Of a DNA stretch of 64,000 bases, positions 22,421 through 35,800 are shown one piece after another. The translations under genes were made by a program, and so were the position numbers. Numbering within the stretch: position 1 is the stretch's first letter; each line of letters begins with the position of its first letter. The notes beneath the pieces are model-generated. The model saw only the letters and a program-made list of their open reading frames with translations, had not been told where the DNA came from and did no database searches. The stretch is from Pontederia crassipes (lineage: Eukaryota; Streptophyta; Magnoliopsida; Commelinales; Pontederiaceae). The DNA lies in contig CM060188.1 in NCBI GenBank assembly GCA_030549335.1, positions 43,365,696-43,429,695 on the forward strand. Reading direction: 5' to 3'.

Positions 22421-24377
22421 TAACTTGTTTCACCACCTGATGGACTGAATTTCTGATATGTCAACACATATATCGGTTAGTTGTGTTGTTTTCAGCTAAC
22501 CAACGAGTTGATTACAAAAACTGTAATTCAGAGAGTTCAAGTATATAGGATTTTGTTCAAGCTTTTCATTTTGGATTTTTCACCTTGAGTTTAGGTCTTC
22601 TTCTGGCGATCTAATTAAGATTTCAAAGATTGTGGAATACATTTAGAAGAGTTTGTGCTGGCGTGCTTCGTATAAACTTCCGACAATTTATTATATATTC
22701 TATAGGAAAAGAAACTGCTCTAATGTCCCGTATGGAATTTAACTTCATTTTACTGCAGATGTGCAATAAAGCTAGTTGGTTTTCTAGTGTTACTGTCAGG
22801 GATGCCATAGGGTCCCTTGGAACAATGAGTGGATAGAAATTTGATTCATTATTCTCAAAAGATTGCTTTTAAGAAAACTCTATTCATGTCCTGTAAGTTT
22901 GATGTTTTTACATTCTACTGCATTTTATCTGGACAAAAATAATCCATTTGATGGCTTGCTTACTTTCTATGGCCTCATTATGTTTGGATAATTTGGGACT
23001 ACTCTTTCTCTCTCTCTCGCTCTCTCTCTCTCTGAATTCATAAATTTGTATATTTATCAGTACTATTTACTTGTAGCAGTTAGTATTACAATCACGAACT
23101 ATTTGTTTAATTTGAGATTTATGTTATGTAATTCCATAGGCCCTGATCACCAAAAGAAGGAAAATAAGGTTTGTGCAGAATGAGAGCATTTTACAATTTC
23201 CTATATGTTCCCTAAAATATTTTTTCATAGCAAAAGTTATGTGCATAGATAGTGATTTTTTTTTTATCATATAATAATATCCATAGTAAAGGAAGTCGTG
23301 GCTATTCACAGGGTTGGGTTCAGGGACGAACCGAGTGGAGCTAATGAGTGCAGATTAAAATTATTAATTATATTGTTTCAAAATAATATCAATATTATAA
23401 AAATAATTAAGATTATTCGGAATTTAGCATAGAAGTGGTATTTTCTTATAAATTAGTTCGTCAACTTAATTAGTTATTCAAGAAAGTGAGATAAATGAGA
23501 ATTCATATATCATAGAACCATTACAATTTCACTTAGATCATATGCAAATAATCACTCATCGTAATTTTATGTAACGTTTATATGTAAAAAAATTAATTAA
23601 TATTATAAACATTGATCGGATAATCCTGACTCTAATTTTTTTAATTGTGTAACTAAATAAACATCCATTTATTTATTATTTTTGAACCACTCTTCTCAAT
23701 TGTTGATCCGTGCGTGTTGCGGACATTGAGAGGACTAAAACAACAATGTTTTCTCATAATTTCTTCTATGTTTGAACAAAAACAAATATATAAATCTATA
23801 TATATAATATAACGCAAGAGAGGGGCCCATCACCTCCCATTCTCCTTTTCCGGTTGTTGAGGGGTGTCAACTTTATTAGTTTATTATATTATTTGTATTT
23901 TCAAATACGTCGGATGAGAAAAAAAAGGTAAATTATATTTTATATCTTAGATTTAGTTTAAAAACTTTTATTCTTTTATGTAAAAAACTTTTAAATTAAT
24001 TGCAAATATGGTTTATTATTATAATTTTTATTTAAAAAATTAAATCAATGATCACATATCACAAACACTTAAACTTAAAAAAAACTTAATTTAGTATTTA
24101 TTATTTTATTTTATAATTTTTATCATAAAAAATCAATAAAATTTTAGCGCATATAAAGCTAAAATAACATTGTATTTGTATGTTTCTAAGTAAAAAAAAA
24201 TATTAAGTTGATGATTAATATTTAATTATACGCGCTAAAATTTGTTGACCGGACATATCTAATTAAGTTAGAATCCAACCCCTTTATACAATAAAACTTT
24301 TTATATTTATATGTAATCAAGTAAAAAAATATCAAGTTTGTACTAACTTTATATACAATAAAAGTTAAGTTCATAAC
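22421..24377. other. 3' UTR of the hnRNP-like gene and AT-rich intergenic DNA
   Basis: Sequence just after the stop at 22420 probably includes the 3' UTR; no single polyadenylation site is clear. A CT microsatellite lies at about 23007-23033. From about 23320 the sequence turns very AT-rich. No further gene is recognised. Confidence 0.5.
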
Positions 24378-24545
24378 CAACAGTGGTTGGATCAACTGGT
24401 AGCAAGATTTAGTCCCGAGCGTTCGCTGAGTGCTAGTAGTCCCAGGTTCGAGTCTTGGAGTCGCCACCTTGGCCAGGGAATAAGTCTTTACTGTTCTATT
24501 GTTTCGACTCCGGATTAGTCGAGTGCTAGTAGTTTCGGACATCGG
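24378..24545 (+). mobile_element. tRNA-derived SINE (family 1, copy 2)
   Basis: Shares TAGCAAGA, the GGTTCGAGTC B box followed by TTGGAGTCG, CCTTGG, TTACTGTTCT, TTTCGACTCC, GTCGAGTGCTA and CATCGGA, in the same order, with the SINE at 1390-1607. No clean target duplication or A tail was found, so this copy is older or 3'-truncated. Confidence 0.7.
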
Positions 24546-25044
24546 AGGCTAGAAATAAAGTTCTCATCGATTCTTAATGACAATGTTTGGATGAGAATTT
24601 GCAAGCCAAACTTTCGCAAATTCCCCCACGAAAACTTTCGTTACGGTCAACGACAGAAATCCTACTGAGTTCCGAAAAAAAGTTCTTGCGACGCTGAGTT
24701 CCAAAAACTTGAGACATGCAAGAACTTGCAAACTTTGGTCGGCTTCAAAAAGCTCTCAACGATAAAAAAAATGATTATATTTTTTTTATCAAACACAACA
24801 CGAGAACTTCGATGTCACATCAATAAGTTATGAGAACTTAAGTTTTCAACTTTCATTTTTGCCAAATACAGCCGACCCAAGTTCTTCTTTGATAATTTTG
24901 TTGGAGGATGTTGTTTGGACAAAAGTTCCAAAGGAGAATTTTGGAAAGTTGAATAGGGTAATGTTTGGCTCTTGAGACTTAGACTTGCCCAAGTTTCAAA
25001 TAATTTTGCCACACACTTGATTGATTTTTTATTGGCCTAGACAT
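24546..25044. other. Unassigned intergenic stretch
   Basis: Contains direct repeats starting AATGTTTGG near 24581 and 24961, and several AGTTC / GAACTT motifs in both orientations. This suggests a decayed DNA transposon, but no defined ends are visible. Confidence 0.35.
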
Positions 25045-25897
25045 CAGTGTTTTTAAAATCGGAGTCCGACCAATTCAATCACGATCCGGACCAATTTTGG
25101 AATTAAAAATCAAATTATCAAAAAATTAAATTGAACTAGGTCAATCTAGCCGAAATCGCGTTGAACCGTAAAAATGCTTCAATCCAATTTTTTTAAAAAA
25201 ATAAAAACTCTGAACTAATAATAGAAAAAGGAAAGTGTAATATAGTAAGAATGGTGGAAGAATAGGAAGGGGAGAAAATTAAGGGATTAGATTTTATAAG
25301 AGGAGAAAATAAGGGATTAGATTTTATAGGATGAACGCCAAAAATGATATTAGTATTAACGAAAGTAAATTTGCATTTGAAAATAAAAGGTAAGAAGGTT
25401 AATAAAGTCAAATTGAAATAAAAGAGAAAATTATCATGAACTTAAATAAGATGATAATTTAAATAAGTATAAATAAATTATATTAAAAATTAAAGCATAA
25501 GTAATATGATAAATTTTATAGGATGATGTTGAAAAAGGAAATATATAATATGAAGAAAATTTTGAAATTATAAAATAAAATGCGGGAAGATAGTAATAAA
25601 GACACATTTAAATAAAAAAATAAACTTATTAATGAAATTTTTAAATATGAAAATAATAAAATTAAACTATAACTTTTATATATTTTAAAATTATAAAAAT
25701 AGTTTACTAATATTTTATTAATTTAAAATGATGATAAATATACTTTTATTTCATTATATATTATCTTTTATACTTCAATTTATAATATATTTTCTTGAAG
25801 TAATAAAAATAATATTATTTTAATATAATTCTGATTCAATTCAGTCGAATCTGATTGAACAGAACAACCCGACATATCTTTAATTTCAATCAACACT
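25045..25897. mobile_element. Mutator-like MITE, copy 2 (inverted)
   Basis: The left end CAGTGTTTTTAAAATCGG matches the terminus of the 2477-3273 element, and the right end finishes CAACACT at 25897. Interior blocks such as AGGAGAAAATAAGGGATTAG are the reverse complement of interior sequence at about 2985-3040, so the two copies are in opposite orientation. The right end is more diverged and no 9-bp duplication could be confirmed. The gypsy element integrated only five bases past its right end. Confidence 0.7.
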
Positions 25898-25902
25898 ATA
25901 AA

Positions 25903-27518
25903 TGTAATGCCCCCAAAATTCGTCCTCCTGCCACATTGGTAGTCAGACTGACCAAGGGAGCGCTACCATTGCCTATGGCTACTTGACTTTGATTTTGACT
26001 GGTCAACAAATGACCCATATGGCAATAGAAATGACAGAAAAATAATAATGACATGAAAATACGGAAGAGATATTATTGTGAATCAACAGATGTCACATGA
26101 CATGAGATAATTCAAAAGAAATACGGAAACAGGGATAGTTCAAATAGTTTTGAGAATATCACAAGAGCAAGGCTAAAAAAAGGGAAATTCAAGTATTTCA
26201 TATTTACATCATCAGATAATTCAAATGCAGAATAAAATGGTGGAAAGCTATGGTCGCTGCAAGTCATGTGCCGCCATCCTGGAGCTCTGTATTATCCACC
26301 TCCTCCCTAAGCAGGATTCTCACCTGCAAAATTCCAAAGCAGGGACACAAAAATCCCCGTAAGCTAATGCCCAGTACTCATAGTGTCATAGACGATGAAA
26401 TGATAATTAATATTTAATTACTTTACTTTTTACTTTAACAATGCTTTATACAATGCTATGCTTTCTGATTCGTTACCATTTTTTGTTATCCATTACCATG
26501 CTCTGATATTCATTTCTTTGTTCTGTTGTTATTTACCATGCTCTGTTATTCATTATCATGCTCTATTATATTCTGTGTGGGACTACGTATTTTACATTAC
26601 TATAAGATCCATGATGTTTGTTATCCTGTGTGAGCTCGACTTTTAATTAGTTGGGAAGCTAGAGGTGTCTTTGCACTGAATGTTGCCAGGGTGCCCATGA
26701 AAGGGAAGGTGTACACTCAAGCACAACCTTTTCGAAATGCAGGTGGGAGAAAGCCTACATCCTAGGAACAGTGGTCGTTACGGACCCGTAGGTTCACTGT
26801 CTTCTCAGCTAAGCTACGTGTCCCTCTGGCATAACAATGAAATTCACATATGCCCCCGTGGGGGAAGAGTGCGTTCATTGCGTCACTCTTATTCGGAGCA
26901 CAGGTGGAAGAGGGCCTGTGGTCCAGGAGCAGTGGTAGATAAACCAATAGGTACACTATCTCCGCAGTGCAGCTACTTGCCCATCCACTTTTCAATGCTT
27001 TGATCTTGACATTGACCTTAAATAACACATAGCTATCACATTCATTTCTCTTTGCTTACTTATCTTTTTCACAATGTGGGGTTTAAAATCATGATTCAAA
27101 GAAGGAGATAAAGTCTGATCCCCTTCCTGTGAACGATGAGTCCGTTACTTGTTTCACTATATTGGACATGACCTACATTGGCCAGTTGAAAGTTGAGGAT
27201 TCATTACAATGGTTCTGGCCCTTCAAGGGCATTTAGCTCAATTCACAAGTGCTCTGGCTTCTCAAGAGCATTTTGGTTATTTCACTTTAAAGTTCATGAT
27301 TTTTCCTCTCTGGACCGGTCGACCGTCCTAATGGACCGGTCGACCGTTATGGCCGAGTCCGTCGACTGCCCAAGGGGCTGGTCGACCGATACTGCTCTCA
27401 GTCGAATCGATTCTCTTGAGGATCCGATCGACCGTTCGACGTGAATCGATCGGCCGATCAATGTTGCAGGATCGGTCGACTTTTTTGGAATCGGTCGGCC
27501 GGTCGTTGTCGTAGGATC
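25903..27518 (-). repeat. Gypsy 3' LTR, first part
   Basis: Aligns throughout with 38193 to about 39735 of the 5' LTR, including CGCTACCATTGC near the outer end and the CGGTCGACCG-rich block at 27310-27500. It is interrupted at 27518 by the 27519-32066 insertion. The short open frames within it are not genes. Confidence 0.9.
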
Positions 27519-30500
27519 TGTAACATTCTCCATCAACGTGTGATATTGTCTGCTCTGGACCTCGGCTCGCACGATTTTATCAAAACGTGTCACACCTAGT
27601 GAAGGACATGTTCCCATATATACCCAACATCTCTCCCGTGACTTATGCATGTGGGACTAATTCAAGGCATGCCCCATGCATCTGTCAGGACCCCAATTTA
27701 ACTCGCGAGTTAAACTAGAGTTCGCGACTCATTATGGACGATCAAATAAAATTATGAAGAAATGCGAAAACGTGATGTAATTTACTCTTTCCTTTTACAA
27801 CATACATAAGAATGAAAATATCATAAAATAAACTACACAATTTATGATGATCCTTAAGAGCAAACCAATAATTCTTAAGTTTTACATTTCACAAAATGCT
27901 TTTGCCTTCTTACAAAATAATACATATGAATTGTACATAAGTAAACCCTTCGACATCCTAATAGAAGGATACGAAGGACTCAAATCTTTCCATCTTATCA
28001 CGAACCCTTCAAATAATATCATCTCGCATGATTCCAAAGAATTATCTGAAAAATATTAGAAACAACAGAATGAGCTAAAATAGCTCAGTAAGTTGATAAC
28101 TCATAGCATATATGTTACCAACTAAACAATTTGGAGGGACATAGAAAAGCATGCAATAATCATAATACCAGGGTCTATATCTTCATACATTTACTACATA
28201 CATTGTCATAAAAGATTCACATTTTACAAGATACAAAATTACTTCTCATACACAGCACATATCAAACTCTCTCCATATCCCAACAGAGGAATATGAGAGC
28301 TGCAAGTCTTCTATCTAACACGCGCAGTGGGGCACATGACTTCTCAATACCTTAACAGCAAAAAGGATCCACACCCTGCTAAGGCTGTCTCTCGCGCTCT
28401 CAAAAGTTCTACTGATCTAAAAAAGTGTACAACAACACTGTGAGCAAATAATAGCTCAGTAAGCTGATAACTCATAAGCTATGTGTTACCATCTAATAAA
28501 TTTGAGGAGACACAAGCATACATACATTAATCATAATATCAGAATCAATATCTTCATACATTTACGACATACATATATAACATCCCAATCATAATCATTA
28601 CACTCAATTTACATTCATTGTCACTTAAACATATCAAACATGTGTATGCAATGCAACACTCTCATATATATGCACGAATCACCAACTAGCCAGTGATCGA
28701 TAGGTGGATTCTAGCTGTGGCTCCCATCGTGATCGGCGATGTAGCACTTAGCTCAATTCTACCTCATCCCTTTCGGGGAACAATCATATAGCGATACATG
28801 AATTCTAGAGGTGGCCCCTACGGATTCTAGAGGTGGCTCCCATCGCGACTCTCCACGATGTAGCACTTAGCTCCGTATGGCACTTAGCTCCAGTCTATTT
28901 CAAACGGAACAAGATTGCACTTCTCGTAATCCATTCATATCATATCACATATGCATTTCAAATGTGCAATCATACAATCAATCATATATATTTTTCATAG
29001 TTGCATTTGTTGAAATCCATTCATAACCTAACCAAAATATATTTAATACATATAACAATCGATGTCACACCAAATTCAATAGAGGTAAAAACATAGAGTA
29101 GGAGAAATCAACTTACCTATAAAGGCTAACAAAATGTTTTTCTTTCCCTTTCACTACTTTACTCTTCTACTCCTATAACAATAATAGTAAGGAACACATT
29201 ACTACTATGATATGAGCACAAGCCTATAACACATGAAACATCATTAATTGCAAAGGGTATATGAATCTTAAGTATTTACTCTTATAACTTAAGTAACTAT
29301 TTAGCATAAGGATTGGCCTAATAATATGACAAATTGCACACATAGTAAAGAAAAATACATATCTTCTTATATACATGACCAAATGACATCATTCAAATTT
29401 TTTTTAGTTTAATATTACATATACATTTGTAAAAGTTTCATTTCTTATTTCATTATGGCTTACTCTCATGAAAATCAACATTCAACCTAACTTTTATGTT
29501 GTTTCTATGTCCTGACAGATTGAGAAACCTTACTTTTATGATTTATATAAAATAATAAACATTCCATGTTCTAATAATTTTAATTTTTCCAAATTGTAGA
29601 CATCCTAGGGTGCAATTCATAAAATTACTTGAATTTCTCTCTATTTGTACTGAGCATAATAAAATTAACCAATACTAACATAATCTGCCTTAAGCTCCAT
29701 TCTAACAGACTGAGTAAGGCTCGGTAAAATATTTATAACTTTCGCTACACATATCGTTTTCTAGTGATTACAATTGTCAATGAAACCTAACATCAATATC
29801 TATAACACCCTAAATTATCAAATAATTCCATGACATATTGAATTTAATACATAATTTACAAATTCGGGTATCAACTTCGGCGGACAGAATGATAGTACCT
29901 TAAAGATACAAGCATAACTTTGTCTACAGAAATCATATTAACTTGATTCCAAAGCTCAATGAAAGTAGACTCATACGGAGATCAAACAGAATAAGTTTCA
30001 TAATTTTTACATCACTCGAAGGTATGAAATTATGTAGCTAAAGATTCGTGAATCAATTGAACATGGCTATGGTTAATCTTACCCATGAACAACATGAGTT
30101 TTGCCCCATGTTCAAGTAAAATCCGTAAATAGATGGATAAGAAAGGTTCGGAGTCACCCTAATTAAGAATTATGTAGTTAAAATCCAAAGAAAATGAAGT
30201 AGGAGCTTTGGAATCAAGTTAATATGATTTCTGTAGACAAAGTTATGCTCGTATCTTTAAGGTACTATCACTCTGTCCGTCAAAATTGCCACTCGAATTT
30301 ATAAATTATGTATTAAATTCAATATGTCGTGAAATTATTTGATAATTTAGGGTGTTATAGATATTGATGTTAGGTTTCATTGACAATTGGAAATGTAATA
30401 TCTCTAAGTTTATCATGCATGATTAGTTGTATGAATGTGATGTTATATTATCTTATTGATAATCTCTATGAATGTGATGTTAAGACTTACACTTCAATAT

Positions 30501-32066
30501 CAACTAAAGTGCGAAAGCGATGGAATTTTACTTAAGGCATGAAAATGTGATTTTCGAAAAAGTAAAAATTTAAAAAATTAAAGTTCCCCCTTCCTTTTAA
30601 TACTTATCCTTTCACCTTTTACTACCTTCTTCTGCCCTATTCACCACCCTTGGCCGAAATTAGGAAAAAAGAAGGTAGAAGACACCATACTACATGATTG
30701 AAGCAAATTAAAAAAAGAGAAGGGGAAACTAGGGTTTTAAAGTTTGGAGTAGAAGAGTAAAGTAGTGAAAGGGAAAGGAAAACATTTTGTTAGCCCTTAT
30801 AGGTAAGTTGATTTCTCCTACTCTATATTTTCACCTCTTTTGAATTCAGTGTGACATCGATTATTATATGTATTGAATATGTTTTAGAATGCTATGAATT
30901 GATTTCGAGAAATACAATTACGGAAAGTATATGTGATATGATTTGAATGGATTGTGATGAGTGCAATCTTGTTCATTTTGAAATGGTGTTGGATATGATT
31001 CATCTTCTGATAGTCAGGAGATGTTTGTGATGTGATGAATCATGCATCAACATTCATGTGCATTTGCATATATGATGGTTGGAGCTAAGTGCTACATCAC
31101 TGATCACGATGGGAGCCATCTCTAGAATCCAATGCATCATTTCTGTTCCCCAGATATGGGATGAGATAGACTGGAGTTAAGTGTCATGCGGAGTTAAGTG
31201 CTACATCGTGAGTAGTCGCGATGGGGGCCACCTCTAGAATCCGTAGGGGCCACCTCTAGAATCCACCAATCGCTATATGATTGTTCCCCGAAAAGGATGA
31301 GGTAGAATGAAGCTAAGTGCTACATCGCCGATCACGATGGGAGCCACCTCTAGAATCCACCTATCGACCACTGGCCAGTTGGTGATTCATGCATATATAT
31401 GAGAGTGTTGTATTGCATACACATGTTTGATATGTTTAAGTGACAATGAATGTAAATTGAGTTTAATGATTGTGATTGGGATGTTATATATGTATGTAGT
31501 AAATGTATGAAGATATTGATCCTGATATTATGATTAATGCATGTATGCTTGTGTCTCCTCGAATTTATTAGATGGTAACACATAGCTTATAAGTTGTCAG
31601 CTTACTGAGCTATTATTTGCTCACAGTGTTGTTGTACACTTTTTCAGATCAGTAGAACTTTTGGAAGCGCGAGAGACAGCCTTAGCAGGGTGTGGATCCT
31701 TTTTGCTGCTAAGGTATTGAGAACTCATGTGCCCCACTTCGCGTGTTAGATAGAAGACTTGCGGCTCTCATATTCCTCTGGTAAGATATGGAGAGAGTTT
31801 GATATGTGCTATGTATGAGAAGTAATTTTGTATCTTGTAAAATGTGAATCTTTTATGACTATGTGGTGGTGTAAATCCTAAGGTTGTTACATGCTCTAAA
31901 TGATCAATATGAACTGTCTTGTTTGCTTATATGTGTTATCATTTTTTTGTATTATCTAGAGGAGTTATGCACAATTTTTTTAAAAAATTAATAATAATAA
32001 TATTTGATCGTCTGTAATTAGTCGTGAACTCTAATTTAAATCACCGTTTAAATCGAGGTCATGACA
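27519..32066. mobile_element. 4.55-kb insertion in the 3' LTR, mostly a giant palindrome
   Basis: Flanked by the 5-bp repeat GGATC (27514-27518 and 32067-32071), which occurs once at the matching place in the other LTR. The first 164 bp (27519-27682, starting TGTAACATTCTCCATCAACG) resemble the outer end of a plant gypsy LTR. The rest is an imperfect inverted repeat: the arm 27683 to about 29959 (start TGTCAGGACCCCAATTTAAC) pairs with the arm about 30203 to 32066 (reversed start TGTCATGACCTCGATTTAAA). Matching landmarks are 28439 with 31625 and 29771 with 30389. About 240 bp of unpaired spacer lies between. The arms differ by indels, including an extra 0.37-kb duplication in the left arm. No coding domains are visible. 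It may derive from two LTRs of one family in opposite orientation. Confidence 0.8.
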
Positions 32067-32845
32067 GGATCAGTCGACCCTTCTGGAATTGGTCCACCGA
32101 TCTCATGCGATCGGGCTCGGCGGCTTCCGCCGAATCGGTCGACCGACACTTTGGATCGATTGATCGGCCCTGTGTTGTGACTTTGGACGCCGAAGATCGG
32201 TCGACTTATACAAGGTAATCGGTCGATCGATTCTTCGCGCAGAACAGAGTCGCCGAACGGAAATTCCATCTCCGATCGACCTCTGAGTCCGATCGTGATA
32301 CTCATAATACGAAAAATATTTCTAATCATCTCTAGGCCATAATGGAATCAGAATTAACAACATTTGATCTACATTTCTTCGCCTAGGGGATTTTACAACA
32401 ATGGTACCTCTATCGGTCGAATTTTGATCGCCGGAGCTGCTGTCGTCGTTTCGATGGATCGCCGGACGTTCTCGGCCAGCGAGAGTGCACGCCTAGTCCT
32501 TGTGGAAATGCCGAGGGAGGTCCGATGCATACAGATCGTCTGTGCTCGGCTCGCTTGGGCGCTCGACGTCAATTGCCGGTCATTCGTCTGCTCGTCATGA
32601 TTCGCCGGAATGGAAGAAGAAGAAGGGAGGGAGGCAGCCGAGAGTAGGGAGTCCAAAGGGGTGCAGAGGGCTCCATCTCACTTTCTTTTATAGCCTTGCC
32701 AACTTCTCTCATGAGATGGAGTCGTGGGAGGGGAGTGAGGGGAGAGTGGGGAAGAGTTTCGTGGGGGAAAAAGTGGGGGAGGGACCGATTCTCTCGTCCC
32801 TCTTTCTATTTTCTTGAAATTAGAGATAAAAGGCCGGGCATTACA
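32067..32845 (-). repeat. Gypsy 3' LTR, second part
   Basis: Aligns with about 39735-40529 of the 5' LTR and ends GGCCGGGCATTACA on the plus strand (TGTAATGCCCGGCC read on the minus). This is the 5' boundary of the LTR in element orientation, next to the purine tract. Confidence 0.9.
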
Positions 32846-32862
32846 TTACTACCTCCTTAAAA
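32846..32862 (-). other. Gypsy polypurine tract
   Basis: On the minus strand TTTTAAGGAGGTAGTAA directly precedes the 3' LTR, in the position of the plus-strand priming site; GAGGACGAATTTC lies just upstream, as usual in chromoviruses. Confidence 0.75.
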
Positions 32863-32889
32863 AGAAATTCGTCCTCGAATTTAGATGAA

Positions 32890-35800
32890 AGTCAAGGCTT
32901 ACCGAATATTCTAGGAAATTTCTCTCGCATTTCTGACTCTAATACTCATGTGGCCTCTTTGCCTTGATGATGCTTCCACGCCACTTTGACCAATGTCACT
33001 GTTTTCTTTCCTTTTTGGACCTCTTGGTACTCTAATATCTCTATGGGCTGCTCCTCGTATGTTAGATCCTCCTTGAGGTTCGGCTACTCAATTTGGATGA
33101 CATTGGCGTAGTCATGTTTATATTTTTGGAGCAGTGAGACGTGAAAAATGTTATGCACTCTGGCATATGTCGAGGGTAACGCCAACCTGCATGCGGAGTC
33201 ACCAACCATATCTAGAATTTCAAAGGGGCCCACATACCTTAGGCTCAATTTTCCTTTCTTACTGAATCTCATTACGCCCTTGATTGGTAAGACTTTGAGT
33301 AAGACTTGTTCGCCGGCCTTGAACATGTGCTCTCATCTTTTCTTGTCGGCGTAGGCCTTCCGTCAGTCTTAAGCAAACTTCATCCTTTTCTTTATGAGCT
33401 CAATTCGATCAATGTATTCTTGCGTCTGCTTGCGAAGCTTAGTGCTCAGTAGCTTTCTTTCGCCGACTTCTCCCCAGTATGTCGGGGAACGACCTAGTTT
33501 GCCGTACAGAGCTTCGAACGGAGACATCTCTATGCTTGCATGGTAACTGTTATTGTATGCGGACTCGATAAGTGGTAGATGGTTGTCCCAATTACCATGC
33601 CAGTCCAAGGCACATGCTCGAAGCATGTCTTCCACCGTTTAGATAGTTCATTTCGATTGTCCGTCAGTTTGTAGATGAAATGCAGTACTATAACGTAGCC
33701 TTGTGCCGAAAGAATTCTATAAGTTTTTTCAAAATCTAGCGGTGAACCTTGGATCTCTGTCAGACACGATGACTGAGGGGATTTCATGGAGTCTGACGAT
33801 CTTCTGCACGTACAGGTCCATTAAGCTATCCAACGATTGCTTCACCTTGATGGATAGAAAGTGGGCCGATTTGGTAAGTCGATCCACTACCACCCAAATA
33901 GCATCGTGTCCTTTCTAAATTCGATGGAGGCCTGTGATGAAGTCCATAGTGATTTTCTCCCACTTCCACTGTGGTATATTGAGGCTCTTTAGCGTCCCTT
34001 GAAGCTTTTGGTGCTCTATCTTTACTTGTTGGCTGACTATACATCTAGACACATATTCTGCTATTTTCCTCTTCATATCTGGCCACCAAAAGCTTCGTTA
34101 TACATCCTTGTACATCTTCGTACTCCTAGGATGGATCGCAAATTCGGACTTATGGCATTCATCCAAAACTTCTCATCGCAGAGTTGAGTTGTTGGGTACC
34201 CATAATCGGTCGCGGTACCGAATGCCGCCATCTGATGAGACCTTGAAGTCGTTTCCTTCCAGACTCATTTTGATCATCATGATTTGGTAGTCCAAGTCTT
34301 CAACTTGCGTTGCGATGATCCGACCAATAAGATCTGGCTTGATCCGCTGCATCATCATGAGCGAGCCATTAGGTGTTACCTGCGGAGTCCACTTGAAGAG
34401 TTCCTCCATCATCTCATATTGTCGGAGGCACATGAAGGCCATTGAGCCTTCCCACTTCCGACTGAGGGTATTAGCTATTGAGTTCGTTTTCCCTGGATGA
34501 TAGTTGATGGCGAACTCGTAGTCCTTTAGGAATTTCATTCATCGCCTCTGACGCATGTTCAAATCTCTCTGAGTGAACACATATTTCAAACTCTTGTGAT
34601 ATGTGTACACGATGAACTGTTCCCCATACAGATAGTGTCGCCAGAGCTTGAGGGCAAAAACTACAGCTGCTGCTTGAGGTCATGAGTAGGGTAGTTGACC
34701 TCATATTTCTTCAGCTGTATTGATGCATAAGCTACCACCTTTCCATGTTGAATCAAGACACATCCCAATCCTGTGCCGCTAGCGTCACTGTAGATTACAT
34801 ATCCACCACTACCGAATGGTAATGTGAGTATGGGTGCGGAAGTCAACCGCCTCTTCAAATCCTAGAAGCTTTCTTCACACTTTGTGGACCAAATAATTTT
34901 TTTGCCCTTCCTAGTGAGCTTGGTCAAAAGTAGTGTTAGTCTGGAGAAATCTTTGATGAATCTCATATAATATCCTGCCAGACCGAGGAAACTTCTGATC
35001 TGTGAGACGTTCTTCGGCTGAGTCCAATTTGACACTGCCTCGACCTTAGCCGGGTCCATTGATATTCCATCTTTGAAAATGATGTGCCCAAGGAACATCA
35101 TTTGATCCATCCAAAATTTGCATTTGGAGAAATTTGCATACAATTTCTTCGCTCATAATGTTTCCAAAACGATTTTTAGATGTTCCTTGTGTTGCTCCAC
35201 ACTGGGTGAATAGATGAGAATATCATCCACAAAGACGATCATGAACTTGTCGAGATGTTCGTTGAACGTCCGGTTCATCAGGTCCATAAATGCTGTAGGA
35301 GCATTAATTAATCCAAACGGCATGACAAGAAATTCATAGTGTCCATACCGTGACCAGAAAGCCATTTTCGGAATATCTTCCTCTGCTATCCTAAGCTGAT
35401 AGTAGCCGCTCCATAGATCAATTTTGGAGAACACTTTGGCATTGGCGAGCTGCAAGTCGTCAATGCGAGGAAGGGGGTACTTGTTCTTTACCGTGACCTT
35501 GTTGAGCATTCGGTAATCTATGCAAAGCCTCATTGATTCGTCCTTTTTGACGAAAAGGATCGAGGCACCCCATGGTGAGACACTGGACCTGATGAAGCCC
35601 TTATCTAGTAGCACTTGAATCTGAATCTTCAACTCTTTCATCTCTGCTGGAGCCATACGGTACGGAGTCTTGAAAATTGGTGCCGTGCCTAGTACTAGCT
35701 CAATGTGGAAGTCAATGTCTCTCTTCACTGGTAGACCTCTGACATCCTCAGGGAACACGTCTAGAAATTCCTTCACGACGTCAATGTCTTGAGGGGTTTT

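Noticed and set aside
23320..23830. Possible transposon starting CAGGGACGAACC
   Set aside because: No matching inverted end or flanking duplication was found.
24378..24545. Possible tRNA gene because of GGTTCGAGTC
   Set aside because: No cloverleaf could be formed; it shares ordered blocks with the SINE at 1390-1607.
25045..25902. 9-bp target duplication for the second Mutator-like MITE
   Set aside because: Sequences outside the two ends (GCCTAGACAT left, ATAAATTCT right once the gypsy element is removed) do not match.
26737..27650. Open frames in the gypsy LTR, repeated at 39008-39940
   Set aside because: They lie inside LTRs and are duplicated only because LTRs are paired.
28000..32000. 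Possible CRISPR-like or satellite array because of repeated CCACCTCTAGAATCC units
   Set aside because: Repeats are irregular, belong to LTR-type sequence, and the genome is plant nuclear; the palindrome explains them.
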